Of a stretch of 64,000 bases of DNA, positions 26,160 to 35,967 are shown one piece after another (the stretch's first letter is position 1; each line of letters starts with the position of its first letter). The translations under genes were made by a program, and so were the position numbers. The DNA is from Streptomyces sp. Tue6028 (GTDB lineage Bacteria; Actinomycetota; Actinomycetes; Streptomycetales; Streptomycetaceae). The stretch is from assembly GCF_002300165.1 (NCBI RefSeq), contig NZ_MLCE01000002.1:325176-389175 (forward strand). The letters are read 5' to 3'. The notes under the pieces are model-generated. The model had not been told where the DNA came from and searched no databases. It worked only from the letters and a program-made list of their open reading frames with translations.

Positions 26160-29100
26160 TGACGGCGCCCGAACCCGTCGCCGTGGTGGGCATGGCGTGC
26201 CGGTTCGCCGGAGGGATCGATTCGCCGAAGGAGTTCTGGTCGCTGCTCGTCGAGGGGCGGGACGCGATCGGCGAAGTACCCGAGGGCCGCTGGGAGTGGT
26301 ACGGAACGCTCGACCGGGAGAACGCGGCGGCCCTGGACGGCGTGACGCGCTACGGTGCGTTCCTCGACGACATCAAGGGATTCGACGCCGACTTCTTCGA
26401 TGTCACCCCGCGCGAGGCCGCGCTGATGGACCCGCAGCAGCGGATCGTCCTGGAGCTGGCCTGGGAGGCGCTGGAGCACGCGGGCATCCCGCCGCGGGAT
26501 CTCGCGGGCAGCGACGCCGGTGTGTTCATGGGCGTCGGTTCGGACGACTACGGGCGCCGGATGCTGGAGGACCTGCCTCGTATCGAGGCGTGGACCGGCA
26601 TCGGCGGCGCCTATTGCGGGGTCGCCAACCGGGTCTCGTACACGCTGGACCTGCGCGGGCCCAGCGTCGCCGTCGACACGGCGTGCTCGTCGTCGCTGGT
26701 GTCCGTCCACATGGCGGTGCAGAGCCTGCGGGCCGGCGAGTGCCCGGTGGCGCTGGCGGGCGGTGTGCTCGTGATGGCGTCACCCGGTCTGTCGCTGGTG
26801 CTGGACGCGGCGGGCGCGACGGCACCCGACGGGCGCTGCAAGTCCTTCGACGCGAACGGCGACGGCTACGGCCGCGGTGAGGGCGGCGGGGTCGTCGTCC
26901 TCAAGCGGCTGTCGGACGCCCGGCGCGACGGGGACCGCGTCCTCGCCCTGATCCGGGGCAGCGCGGTCCACCAGGACGGCAGGACCAGCGGCATCATGGC
27001 GCCCAACGGCGAGGCGCAGGCCCATCTCATGCGCCGGACGTACGAGCACGCGGGGCTCGACCCGGTCACCGTCGGCTACGTCGAGGCGCACGGGACGGGT
27101 ACCCGCGCGGGCGATCCGCTGGAGGCCGGGGCGATGGCCTCGGTCTTCGGCGTGAACCGGCCGCAGGACCGGCCGTGTCTGATCGGGTCCGTCAAACCCA
27201 ACATCGGGCATCTGGAGGCGGGCGCGGGCATCGCCGGTGTGATCAAGACGGTCCTCGCTCTCCAGCACGCCGAGATCCCGCCCAGTCTGAACTTCACCGA
27301 GCCCAACCCCGCCGTCCCGTGGGCGACTTCGGGCCTTCGGGTGGTCACCGAGCCGACGCCCTGGCCCGCGTCCGACGGTCCGCGGCGGGCCGGGGTCTCG
27401 GGCTACGGATACGGCGGCACCATCGCGCACGTCGTCCTGGAGCAGGCACCGGACCCCGAGGGTCCGCAGGCCCTGGACGAGGGACCGCGCGCCGTGCGGG
27501 ACGCGGAGCCCGCCGTGTATCCGCTGTCGGGCGCGAGCGAGGCCGCGGTGCGGGAGTACGCGGGCAGGCTCGCCGACCGGCTCGACGAGACCCCCGCGAC
27601 GGATCTCGCGGAGGTGGGCCACACACTGGCCACGCGGCGCACGCATCTGCTCCACCGGGCCGCCGTGGTGGCCGCGAACGGCAACCAACTCGTCTCCCGG
27701 CTGAGGGAGTTCACGAACTCGGGTGGCGCGCCGGGTGTCGGCACCGGCGCGGTGCTGCCGTCGGCCGGGCGCGGTCTGGTCTGGGTGTTCTCCGGGCACG
27801 GCTCGCAGTGGACCGGCATGGGACGTGAACTCCTCGTCGAGGAACCGGTGTTCGCGCGGGTCGTGGAGGAGCTGGAGCCCGTCTTCCTGGAGGAGATGGG
27901 CGTCTCCCTCACCGCCGCCCTCCTGGACGACGCCCCGCAGCCCGTCGACGTGGTGCAGCCGCTGATCTTCGCCGTGCAGACGGCGCTGAGCGCACTGTGG
28001 CGGGAGCGCGGGCTGCGCCCCGACGCGGTCATCGGCCACTCGGTCGGTGAGATCGCCGCCGCGGTGGCCGCCGGGATGCTCACGCGGGAGCAGGGCGCCC
28101 GGCTGGTGTGCCGACGCTCCCTGCTGCTGCGCCGGGTGGCCGGACGGGGAGCCATGGCCATGGTGGGTCTGACGGCCGAGGAGGCCGCACGCCGTCTCGG
28201 CGGCCGCCGGGACGTGACCGTGGCGATCACCGCGTCGCCCGGCTCCACCGTCGTCTCCGGGGACGTCCCCGCGGTCGTGGAGATCTCCGAGCGGTGGCGC
28301 GCCGAGGGGGTCGCGGTGCGGGCCGTGGATTCGGACGTGGCGTTCCACAGCCCGCACATGGACCCGCTCCTCGACGACCTGACGGCCGCGGCGGCCGACC
28401 TGGTGCCGTCACCCGCCACGCTTCCCGTCTACAGCACGGCTCTGGACGACCCCCGCAGCGGCGCCCCGCGCGACGGCGGCTACTGGGCCGCCAACCTCGG
28501 CGGCCGGGTGCGGTTCGCGCAGGGTGTCGCGGCGGCCGTCGAGGACGGGTACCGGCTCTTCCTGGAGGTGTCGCCGCATCCGGTGGTCGAGCACTCGGTC
28601 GGCGAGACGCTCGACCACCTGGGCGTCGAGGACGCCTTCGTCACCCACTCGCTGCGTCGCCGCCGGCCCGAGCGCGAGACACTGCTGGCCGGTCTCGGAC
28701 AGCTGTACTGCCACGGCGCCGACGTGGACTGGTCGCGTTCCTGGCCGGCGACCGCCCCCGCCGAGCTGCCGTGCGTCGCCTGGCAGCGCAAGCCGTACTG
28801 GCTGGAGGAGCCGCCGCCGCGCTCCGCCGCCGGCGACCGGCACGACGTCAGCACGCACACCCTGCTCGGCGGACGGACCACGTTCGCGGGCACGACCCCG
28901 GCGCAGGCGTGGCGGACCCACCTCGACCGCGGCAGCAGGCCCTACCCGGGTGACCATCCGGTCCGCGAGGTGGAGATCATCCCGGCCGCCGTGCTGCTGA
29001 ACACCTTCCTGAACGCCGCCGCCTCGGGAGGCACCCTGCCGGATCTCACCGATGTGGCGCTGCGCGTGCCCGTGTCGGTGTCCCAGCCGCGTGAGGTCCA

Positions 29101-31375
29101 GGTCGTCAGCCAGGACGCCACGCTCCGGCTCACCTCGCGCATCGTCGGGGAACCCGGCGACGACAGGGGTCTGGTCACCCACACCACGGCCGGCGTCGAG
29201 CCGCACGGCGCTCTCGGCGAGGCGAGCCCGGTCGTCGCACCGGACGTACTGCCCACCGGGCGTGTGGTGGACCGCCTCGCGGAACTCGGCGTCGCCGCCA
29301 TGGGCTTCGCCTGGGAGATCACCGAACTGCGCGGCGGCGAGGGCGTCCTGGTGGCCCGGGTCGCCGCGGACCCCAAGTCCTCGGAGCCGCCGGCCACCTG
29401 GGCCTCGGTCCTGGACGCCGCGCTGTCCACCGCGTCCGTGGTGTTCCCGGGTCCGCCGGTGCTGCGCATGCCCGCGCACATCAAACGGGTCGCGCTCGAA
29501 GGGGCGTGCCCGGCCACCGCCCGCATCACCGTGCGGCTGGCCGGCGAGGACGTCGTCGACGTGGAGATCGAGGGCCCGCAGGGCACGCTGGTGGGCCGGC
29601 TCGACGGGCTGCGGTACGGACTGCTGGAGGGCGACGTCGGGACCACCACCGGTCCCCGCCGGCTCGTCCACCGCATGCGATGGCGCCCCATGGAACAGCA
29701 GGACCCCGGTGCGCATCGGACGGTGGTGCTCGTCGGCGACGACCGCTCCCTGGTGGAGCGGTTGAGCCGCCGGCTGGTCGCCGAGGCGGTGCCGCACCGG
29801 ATCGCGTCCGACCCGGACGAGCTGCGCGAGGGTGAACTCTCCGACGACCACACCGTGGTGGTCGTGCCGGCTCCGGGACGGCCTCAGGAACCGGTCGGCA
29901 GGGCGTCCCTGCGGGCGTCCTGGCTGCTCGCGCGGACGGCGCAGCGGCTGGCCCCGGCCCCGCGTCCGCCCCGGCTGTGGTGCGTCACGCAGGGAGTGCG
30001 CGAGAGCGCGACCGAGGCCTCGCTCGCCCACGGTCCCCTGTGGGGGCTGGGCCGGGTCATCGCCGGTGAGCATCCGGACCTGTGGGGCGGCATCGTGGAC
30101 CTCGGGTCCTCGCCCCGGGACGTCGCGGGGTTCGTGGACCTGCTCGGCACGACGCACGGCGAGGACGTCGTGGCGGTGCGCGAGGGACAGCCCGAGGTGG
30201 CTCGGCTCGCCCTGCTGGACGGCGAGCCGGTCCGGCCCGCGACCACCTGCCGCCCGGACGGCACGTATCTGGTCACCGGCGGACTCGGCGCCCTCGGGCT
30301 GGAGGTCGCGCACTGGCTGGCCGAGCGGGGCGCACGCCGTCTCGTGCTGACCGGACGGCGGTCGCTGCCGCCACGGGACGAGTGGGACGACGTCACCGAT
30401 CCGCTGGTCCGGAGCCGGGTGGAAGCGGTCAGGTCCCTGGAGCGGCTGGGCAGCACCGTGGTCACGGTCGCGCTGGACCTCGCGGACGCGGACGCCGCGG
30501 AGAAGCTCCTGTCGCCGACCGCGCTGGGGCTGCCGCCCGTCCGAGGCGTCGTGCACGCCGCCGGCGTCCTGGACGACCGGCCGCTGCGCGCGCTCGACGA
30601 GGACTCGCTGCGGGCGGTGCTGCGGCCGAAGGCCGAGGGTGCCTGGGTGCTGCACCAGCTGTTCCCGCCCGGCAGTCTCGACTTCCTGGTGCTGTTCTCG
30701 TCCTGCGGTCAACTGCTGGGCCTGCCGGGGCAGTCCAGCTACGCGGCGGGCAACGCGTTCCTGGACGCGCTGGCGGCGCACCGCGGGGCCGCCGGGGACA
30801 CCGGCACCGTCAGCTTCGGCTGGACGTCGTGGCGGGGGCTCGGCATGTCGACCTCGTCCGAGGTCATCGACGCCGAGCTGGCCGCGCACGGCACCGCCGA
30901 CATCAGTGCCCTGGAGGCCTTCGCCTCCTGGGAGCTGGCGGACCGCTACGGCCTCGGCTACGCGGCCGTGTTGCGCACGCTGCCGCCGGAACCCGGTCAA
31001 CGGCGGCTCCCGCTGCTGGGCGAGGTGCCCACGGACGCGCCGCACGACCAGGAGGACGACGAGGCCGAGGCCCCGTGGGCCGGCCTGGCGGGCGAGGAGC
31101 TGCGCACCTTCCTCACCTCCGAGGTGAGCCGACAGGTCGCGGCCGAGACCCGGCTGTCGGCGTCCGAGGTGGATCCGCACCGGGCCCTGGCCGAGATGGG
31201 CCTCGACTCGGTGATGACCGTGCGGATCCGGCGCGGTCTCGAAAGGCAGTTCAGGATGCCGCTGCCCGCGACGCTCTTCTGGGACCGCCCCACCGTCCAC
31301 GCGGTCGCCGATCTGCTCGCGCAGCGCGTCGACACCCCCGATCCCGACCCGGCCGACGAGAGGAGCGCACGGTGA
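26159..31375 (+). CDS. iterative type I PKS, 6-methylsalicylate synthase type (KS-AT-DH-KR-ACP)
   Basis: A single-module PKS of 1738 residues. KS spans about 1-425 with Cys176 in DTACSSS. AT lies around 540-840, with Ser628 in GHSVG and VAFHS, which indicates malonyl-CoA. A DH/thioester-hydrolase-like domain is near 920-1200 (HPVREVEIIPAAVL; Glu where the HxxxG motif has Gly). KR has TGGLGALG near 1365, and the ACP serine is Ser1684 in GLDSVM. There is no methyltransferase, ER or thioesterase domain. This order matches bacterial aryl-acid synthases such as ChlB1. ATG 26159 overlaps the upstream TGA; an in-frame GTG at 26147 with GAGG upstream is possible. Release is probably by the KAS III-like protein or hydrolysis. 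Confidence 0.93.
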   Translation: MTAPEPVAVVGMACRFAGGIDSPKEFWSLLVEGRDAIGEVPEGRWEWYGTLDRENAAALDGVTRYGAFLDDIKGFDADFFDVTPREAALMDPQQRIVLELAWEALEHAGIPPRDLAGSDAGVFMGVGSDDYGRRMLEDLPRIEAWTGIGGAYCGVANRVSYTLDLRGPSVAVDTACSSSLVSVHMAVQSLRAGECPVALAGGVLVMASPGLSLVLDAAGATAPDGRCKSFDANGDGYGRGEGGGVVVLKRLSDARRDGDRVLALIRGSAVHQDGRTSGIMAPNGEAQAHLMRRTYEHAGLDPVTVGYVEAHGTGTRAGDPLEAGAMASVFGVNRPQDRPCLIGSVKPNIGHLEAGAGIAGVIKTVLALQHAEIPPSLNFTEPNPAVPWATSGLRVVTEPTPWPASDGPRRAGVSGYGYGGTIAHVVLEQAPDPEGPQALDEGPRAVRDAEPAVYPLSGASEAAVREYAGRLADRLDETPATDLAEVGHTLATRRTHLLHRAAVVAANGNQLVSRLREFTNSGGAPGVGTGAVLPSAGRGLVWVFSGHGSQWTGMGRELLVEEPVFARVVEELEPVFLEEMGVSLTAALLDDAPQPVDVVQPLIFAVQTALSALWRERGLRPDAVIGHSVGEIAAAVAAGMLTREQGARLVCRRSLLLRRVAGRGAMAMVGLTAEEAARRLGGRRDVTVAITASPGSTVVSGDVPAVVEISERWRAEGVAVRAVDSDVAFHSPHMDPLLDDLTAAAADLVPSPATLPVYSTALDDPRSGAPRDGGYWAANLGGRVRFAQGVAAAVEDGYRLFLEVSPHPVVEHSVGETLDHLGVEDAFVTHSLRRRRPERETLLAGLGQLYCHGADVDWSRSWPATAPAELPCVAWQRKPYWLEEPPPRSAAGDRHDVSTHTLLGGRTTFAGTTPAQAWRTHLDRGSRPYPGDHPVREVEIIPAAVLLNTFLNAAASGGTLPDLTDVALRVPVSVSQPREVQVVSQDATLRLTSRIVGEPGDDRGLVTHTTAGVEPHGALGEASPVVAPDVLPTGRVVDRLAELGVAAMGFAWEITELRGGEGVLVARVAADPKSSEPPATWASVLDAALSTASVVFPGPPVLRMPAHIKRVALEGACPATARITVRLAGEDVVDVEIEGPQGTLVGRLDGLRYGLLEGDVGTTTGPRRLVHRMRWRPMEQQDPGAHRTVVLVGDDRSLVERLSRRLVAEAVPHRIASDPDELREGELSDDHTVVVVPAPGRPQEPVGRASLRASWLLARTAQRLAPAPRPPRLWCVTQGVRESATEASLAHGPLWGLGRVIAGEHPDLWGGIVDLGSSPRDVAGFVDLLGTTHGEDVVAVREGQPEVARLALLDGEPVRPATTCRPDGTYLVTGGLGALGLEVAHWLAERGARRLVLTGRRSLPPRDEWDDVTDPLVRSRVEAVRSLERLGSTVVTVALDLADADAAEKLLSPTALGLPPVRGVVHAAGVLDDRPLRALDEDSLRAVLRPKAEGAWVLHQLFPPGSLDFLVLFSSCGQLLGLPGQSSYAAGNAFLDALAAHRGAAGDTGTVSFGWTSWRGLGMSTSSEVIDAELAAHGTADISALEAFASWELADRYGLGYAAVLRTLPPEPGQRRLPLLGEVPTDAPHDQEDDEAEAPWAGLAGEELRTFLTSEVSRQVAAETRLSASEVDPHRALAEMGLDSVMTVRIRRGLERQFRMPLPATLFWDRPTVHAVADLLAQRVDTPDPDPADERSAR

Positions 31376-33027
31376 AACGCGAAGGGTTCGTGCCCTGGCC
31401 CGCAGACGCGGCGCGTCGTTACGTCGAGGCGGACTGCTGGCGCGGCCGCCCGCTGGGCGCACTGATGTGGGACTGGGCGGACGCCTGGGCCGACCGGACC
31501 GCGCTGGTCGACGGCGACGTCCGGCTCGGCTACGCGGAGCTGGCCGCCTCGGCGGACGCCCTGGCCGAGCGGCTCGCGGGCCAAGGGCTGGCCGACGGCG
31601 ACACGGTTCTCGTGCAGTTGCCGAACTGCTGGGAGTTCGTCGTCGTGACGCTGGCCTGTTTCCGGCTCGGTGTGGCGCCGGTGATGATGCTGCCGCCGCA
31701 CCGCGAGTACGAACTGGCCTCGATCGGGGCCCATGTGCGCGCCAAGGCGCTCGTCGTGCCCGGCACCTGGCGGGGCTACGACCATCAGGCCCTCGCCCAC
31801 CGGGTCGCCGAACGGCTGCCCGACGAGCCCTTGGTGCTGGTCGTCGGCGACGACGTACGGCCCGGCGGCGTCGACGTGCGCGCCCTGCTGAGGCCGGACG
31901 GCGACACGGCCGCGCGGCGCGGGAGGCTGGACAAGGCCGCCCCCGACGCCATGGAGGTGGCCCTGTTCCTGCTGTCCGGCGGCACCACCGGCCTGCCGAA
32001 GGTGATCAGCCGGACGCACAACGACTACGAGTACAACATCCGGCAGTCCGCCGCCGCGTGTGCCGTCACCGCGGAGACCGTCTACCTGACGGTCCTGCCC
32101 GCCGGCCACAACTACCCGCTCGCCAGCCCGGGCATCCTCGGCACCCTCTCGGCCGGCGGCCGCGTCGTGCTGCTGTCCTCGCCGCGGCCCGACGCGGTGT
32201 TCGCCGCCGTCGAACGGGAGGGCGTCACGACCACCTCGGCGGTGCCCGCGGTGGCCCTGAAGTGGACGGAGGCCGCGCCCGGTTGCGGACGCGACCTGTC
32301 GAGTCTGCGCCATGTGCACGTGGGCGGTTCGGTGCTCTCACCCGAGCTCGCCGCCCGGATCGGGCCCGCCCTGGGCTGCCGGGTCCAGCAGGTGTACGGG
32401 ATGGCCGAGGGCCTCATCTGCTACACGGCTCCCGACGCGACGGACGAGGTCGCCCACGGCACGCAGGGCGCCCCCGTCAGCGCGTACGACGAACTGCTGG
32501 TCGTCGGCCCGGACGGCCGTCCGGTGCGGCCCGGCGAGACGGGCGAACTCCTCACCCGCGGCCCCTACACGCCCCGTGGCTACTACGGCGTGCCCGACCA
32601 GAACGCCCTGTCGTTCACGCCCGACGGCTGGTACCGCACGGGTGACCTGGTGCGGATCACCGCGCAGGGCCATGTGGTGGTGTGCGGCCGGGTCAAGGAC
32701 CTGATCAACCGCGGGGGCGAGAAGATCGCGGCCGGGGAGATAGAGACCCTGGTGCAGGAGATGCCCGAGGTCGCCGAGGTGGCCGCGGTCCCGGCGCCGG
32801 ACCCCGAAGTCGGCGAGCGGGTCTGCCTGTTCGTCCGTCTCCACGAGGGTCGCGCGCTCACCCTGGAGGACGTGTCGGCGGCGCTGAGCGGGCGAGGGCT
32901 GGCCGCGTTCAAGATTCCCGAGCGCCTGGAGATCCTGCCCGACCTCCCGCACACACCCGTCGGCAAGCCCGACAAGAAGGCGCTGCGGGGTCTGCTGGAC
33001 GGGACGAGGGTCGAGGTGACCCCATGA
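31372..33027 (+). CDS. aryl-acid AMP ligase
   Basis: A 551-residue ANL-superfamily enzyme. Core motifs are LSGGTTGLPK (about 202-211), YGMAEG and GRVKDLINRGGEKI, with the C-terminal Lys in PVGKPDKK. The HNYPLASPG stretch is the signature of salicylate/2,3-dihydroxybenzoate adenylating enzymes such as DhbE and EntE, so the substrate is probably a hydroxybenzoate. The GTG start at 31372 overlaps the PKS stop (GTGA). It probably activates the methylated salicylate for attachment. It differs from the acyl-CoA ligase at 6236-7723, which lacks the HNYPL motif. Confidence 0.9.
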   Translation: MKREGFVPWPADAARRYVEADCWRGRPLGALMWDWADAWADRTALVDGDVRLGYAELAASADALAERLAGQGLADGDTVLVQLPNCWEFVVVTLACFRLGVAPVMMLPPHREYELASIGAHVRAKALVVPGTWRGYDHQALAHRVAERLPDEPLVLVVGDDVRPGGVDVRALLRPDGDTAARRGRLDKAAPDAMEVALFLLSGGTTGLPKVISRTHNDYEYNIRQSAAACAVTAETVYLTVLPAGHNYPLASPGILGTLSAGGRVVLLSSPRPDAVFAAVEREGVTTTSAVPAVALKWTEAAPGCGRDLSSLRHVHVGGSVLSPELAARIGPALGCRVQQVYGMAEGLICYTAPDATDEVAHGTQGAPVSAYDELLVVGPDGRPVRPGETGELLTRGPYTPRGYYGVPDQNALSFTPDGWYRTGDLVRITAQGHVVVCGRVKDLINRGGEKIAAGEIETLVQEMPEVAEVAAVPAPDPEVGERVCLFVRLHEGRALTLEDVSAALSGRGLAAFKIPERLEILPDLPHTPVGKPDKKALRGLLDGTRVEVTP

Positions 33028-34454
33028 CCACCGAGCGCACACTCACAGCCGGCGGACCCGGTCCGCAGGCGCGGTTCACCGAGTCGGGAGCCGCGGCCGA
33101 GGACCGGGCGTCGGTCAAGGCCACGCTCGCCTGGCTGACCGCACGCAGGGAGGCCCACACCTTCGAGGTCACCCGGGTCCCCTTCGCCGAGCTGGCGGAG
33201 TGGTCCTTCCGGCCTGACACCGGCGATCTCGGCCACCGCAGCGGCCGGTTCTTCACGGTCGAGGGCCATCGCGTGCACACCGACCACGGGAAGGTGCCCC
33301 GCTGGGACCAGCCGATCATCAACCAGCCCGAGATCGGCATGCTCGGCTTCCTGGTCAAGGAGATCGACGGCGTCCTGCACTGCCTGATGCAGGCCAAGAT
33401 GGAGCCCGGCAACGTCAACGTCGTACAGCTGTCACCGACCGTGCAGGCGACCCGGAGCAACCAGAAGCGGGTGCACCAGGGTTCGGGCGTCAGGTACCTG
33501 GAGTACTTCACCGATCCCGGGCGGGCACGGGTGCTCGTCGACGTCCTCCAGTCCGAACAGGGCTCGTGGTTCCTCGGCAAGCGCAACCGCAACATCGTGG
33601 TGGAGACGACCGAGGACGTCCCGCCGCACGACGACTACCGCTGGATGACGATCGGCGAGATCCAGGAACTCCTGCGCCTGGACAACATGGTGAACATGGA
33701 CGCCAGGACCGTCCTGTCCTGTGTGCCGTTCGCCCGGCCCACGGGAGCGCCGCCGCCCGGTCCGCACGGCGAGTTCCGCGCGGGCCTGCGCCGCTCCATG
33801 GCGCCGGAGGAGGGGGCGCTGCACAGCACGCCGTCGGTGCTGAGCTGGTTCGCCGACACCACGGCCCGCCACGAACTGCGCACGGAACGCATCCCGTTGA
33901 ACCGCGTCGAGGGCTGGAACCGCACCGCGGACGCGATCAGCCATGCGGAGGGACGGCACTTCTCCATCATCGGCGCCCGGGTGACGGCCGGCAGCCGCGA
34001 GGTGCTCAACTGGACGCAGCCGCTACTGGCCCCGCACGGCCTGGGCCTGTCCGCACTGCTGGTGCGCACCATCGGCGACGTGACCCATCTGCTGTTCCAC
34101 GCCCGTCCCGAGGCGGGATTCCCGCACGGCGTCGAACTGGGCCCCACCGTGCAGTGCACCCCGGACACCTACCGGGGGCTGCCCGACGACCACCGGCCGC
34201 CGTTCCTCGACTACGTGACCGGCGTCCCCCGCGACCGGGTGCGCTTCGACGCGGTGCAGTCCGAGGAGGGCGGCCGATTCCACCACGCCGAGTGCCGTTA
34301 CACGGTGATCGAGGTCGAGGACGGCTTCCCCGTCGAAGAACCGGAGGGATACCGATGGTTGACGGTCCATCAGGTGACCGGGCTGCTGCGGCACAGTCAC
34401 TATCTCAACGTCCAGGCGCGCAGCCTCGTCGCATGTCTGCACAGTCTGTGGTGA
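33024..34454 (+). CDS. NDP-hexose 2,3-dehydratase
   Basis: A 476-residue protein made of two homologous halves (about 40-240 and 265-470), the layout of TylX3/Gra-orf27-type 2,3-dehydratases that remove the C2 hydroxyl from dTDP-4-keto-6-deoxyglucose. Matching segments are RFFTVEGHRV and HFSIIGARVTA, WDQPII and WTQPLL, and the two QSEQGSWF/QSEEGGRFHHAE blocks. ATG 33024 overlaps the ligase stop. The step is common to both 2-deoxy sugars expected here, and the 3-ketoreductase follows directly. Confidence 0.93.
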   Translation: MTTERTLTAGGPGPQARFTESGAAAEDRASVKATLAWLTARREAHTFEVTRVPFAELAEWSFRPDTGDLGHRSGRFFTVEGHRVHTDHGKVPRWDQPIINQPEIGMLGFLVKEIDGVLHCLMQAKMEPGNVNVVQLSPTVQATRSNQKRVHQGSGVRYLEYFTDPGRARVLVDVLQSEQGSWFLGKRNRNIVVETTEDVPPHDDYRWMTIGEIQELLRLDNMVNMDARTVLSCVPFARPTGAPPPGPHGEFRAGLRRSMAPEEGALHSTPSVLSWFADTTARHELRTERIPLNRVEGWNRTADAISHAEGRHFSIIGARVTAGSREVLNWTQPLLAPHGLGLSALLVRTIGDVTHLLFHARPEAGFPHGVELGPTVQCTPDTYRGLPDDHRPPFLDYVTGVPRDRVRFDAVQSEEGGRFHHAECRYTVIEVEDGFPVEEPEGYRWLTVHQVTGLLRHSHYLNVQARSLVACLHSLW

Positions 34455-35449
34455 CCGGGCGGACGGCACCCCTGCCGGTCGGTGTCCTCGGATGCGGCGG
34501 CATCGCCATGCGCCGCATGCTGCCCGCGATGGCGCGGACCCCGGAGGTCCGCGTCACCGCGATCGCGAGCCGGGACCGGGACCGCGCCGCGTCGGCGGCG
34601 AACCGCTTCGACGCGGACCCCGTGCACGGATACGAACGACTCCTGGAACGCGACGACATCACCGCGGTGTACCTACCGCTGCCGCCCGCGCTGCACGCCC
34701 CCTGGGCCGCGCGGGCGCTGAAGGCGGGCAAGCACGTCCTGGTCGAGAAGCCGATGGTCACCTGCGCCGGGGAGGCGCGCGACCTGGCCCGGCTCGCCGA
34801 AGAGGGACGGCTCGTGCTGATGGAGAGCTTCATGTTCCTCCACCACTCCCAGCACGCCACCGTCACGGAGCTGCTCGAACGCGGCGAGATCGGCGAACTG
34901 CGCCAGGTGAGCGCCGAGTTCGGCTTCCCGCCGCTGCCCGCCCAGGACATCCGGCACCGCCCCGAGCTCGGCGGCGGCGCCCTGCTCGACGCCGGCGTCT
35001 ACACGCTGCGCGTCACCCAGCACCTGCTCGGCGGGACGGTGTCGGTGGTCGGCGCGGCCCTGACGGCCGACGCGTCCACGGGCGTGGACGTCGGCGGCGA
35101 CGCACTGCTGCGCGGCGGCGACGGCGTCACCTCCCATGTGTCGTTCGGCTTCCGCCACGCCTACCGGTCGGCGTACACCCTGTGGGGCAGTGCCGGCCGG
35201 ATCGTCCTCGACCGCGCCTTCACCCCTCCCCCGGAGCACCGTCCCGTCCTGCGCGTCGAACGGCAGGACCGGGTGGAGGAGCTGACGCTCGCGGCCGACG
35301 ACCAGTTCGCCAACATCGCGGCCCGTTTCGCGGATCTGGTGCGAGGCCGCGCGGATCCGGCGGTGGAGCGCGCGGCGGCCGTGCGGCAGGCCGAGCTGGT
35401 GGACGCCGTGCGCGCGGCGGCCGGCCCGGGTCCGGGAAGTCCGCCATGA
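34451..35449 (+). CDS. NDP-hexose 3-ketoreductase (Gfo/Idh/MocA)
   Basis: A 332-residue Gfo/Idh/MocA oxidoreductase. The Rossmann VGVLGCGGIA starts near residue 10, and HVLVEKPM holds the conserved catalytic Lys in EKP. It follows the 2,3-dehydratase, whose unstable 3-keto product it reduces, as TylC1-like enzymes do. GTG 34451 overlaps the upstream TGA (GTGA); an ATG at 34433 is an alternative that adds six residues. No clear ribosome-binding site is seen for either, consistent with coupling. Stereochemistry at C3 is not readable. Confidence 0.88.
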   Translation: MTGRTAPLPVGVLGCGGIAMRRMLPAMARTPEVRVTAIASRDRDRAASAANRFDADPVHGYERLLERDDITAVYLPLPPALHAPWAARALKAGKHVLVEKPMVTCAGEARDLARLAEEGRLVLMESFMFLHHSQHATVTELLERGEIGELRQVSAEFGFPPLPAQDIRHRPELGGGALLDAGVYTLRVTQHLLGGTVSVVGAALTADASTGVDVGGDALLRGGDGVTSHVSFGFRHAYRSAYTLWGSAGRIVLDRAFTPPPEHRPVLRVERQDRVEELTLAADDQFANIAARFADLVRGRADPAVERAAAVRQAELVDAVRAAAGPGPGSPP

Positions 35450-35967
35450 CCACCGCGTCCACCGGCGTCGACCGGACCCTCCTGCGCGACTCGCTGTCCC
35501 GGTGGCCCAGCGGGGTCGCCGTGGTGACCACGGTGGACGAGTCCCGGGCGCCGCGCGGCTTCACCGCGACGGCCTTCTCGTCACTGTCGATGGACCCGCC
35601 GATGGTGCTGGTCTGTCTGGACCGGGGAGCCGACTGCCGCCCGGCGTTCGAGACGGCCGGCGTGATGGCCGTGCATCTGCTGCGCGAGGACCAGGCACAC
35701 CTGGCGCAGCGCTTCGCCACCAAGGACATCGACAAGTACGAAGGGCTGCCGGTCTCCGCGGGCCTGGGCGGAGTGCCGCTGCTGGGCGGCGTGGTGGCCC
35801 GCATCGAATGCGTGCTCGACCGCCGGATCGATGCCGGGGACCACGTGATCCTCGTCGGTCTGGTGCACCGCTGTGAGTCGTTCACGGGTGCTCCGCTGGT
35901 GTATTTCGCGCGGTCGTTCCACGGCCTGCAGCCCCCGACCCACCACAGAGAGGCGGACCCCTCATGA
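35446..35967 (+). CDS. flavin reductase (HpaC/ActVB-like)
   Basis: A 173-residue flavin reductase domain protein that uses NAD(P)H to supply free reduced flavin. Typical blocks are WPSGVAVVTT, GFTATAFSSLSMDPPMVLVC and HVILVGLVHRC. It overlaps the upstream gene (ATGA) and the downstream flavin monooxygenase by 4 bp each. It is most simply the reductase half of a two-component monooxygenase. It might also pass electrons to the iron-sulfur 3-dehydratase at 37228-38526, which is speculation. Confidence 0.88.
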   Translation: MTTASTGVDRTLLRDSLSRWPSGVAVVTTVDESRAPRGFTATAFSSLSMDPPMVLVCLDRGADCRPAFETAGVMAVHLLREDQAHLAQRFATKDIDKYEGLPVSAGLGGVPLLGGVVARIECVLDRRIDAGDHVILVGLVHRCESFTGAPLVYFARSFHGLQPPTHHREADPS

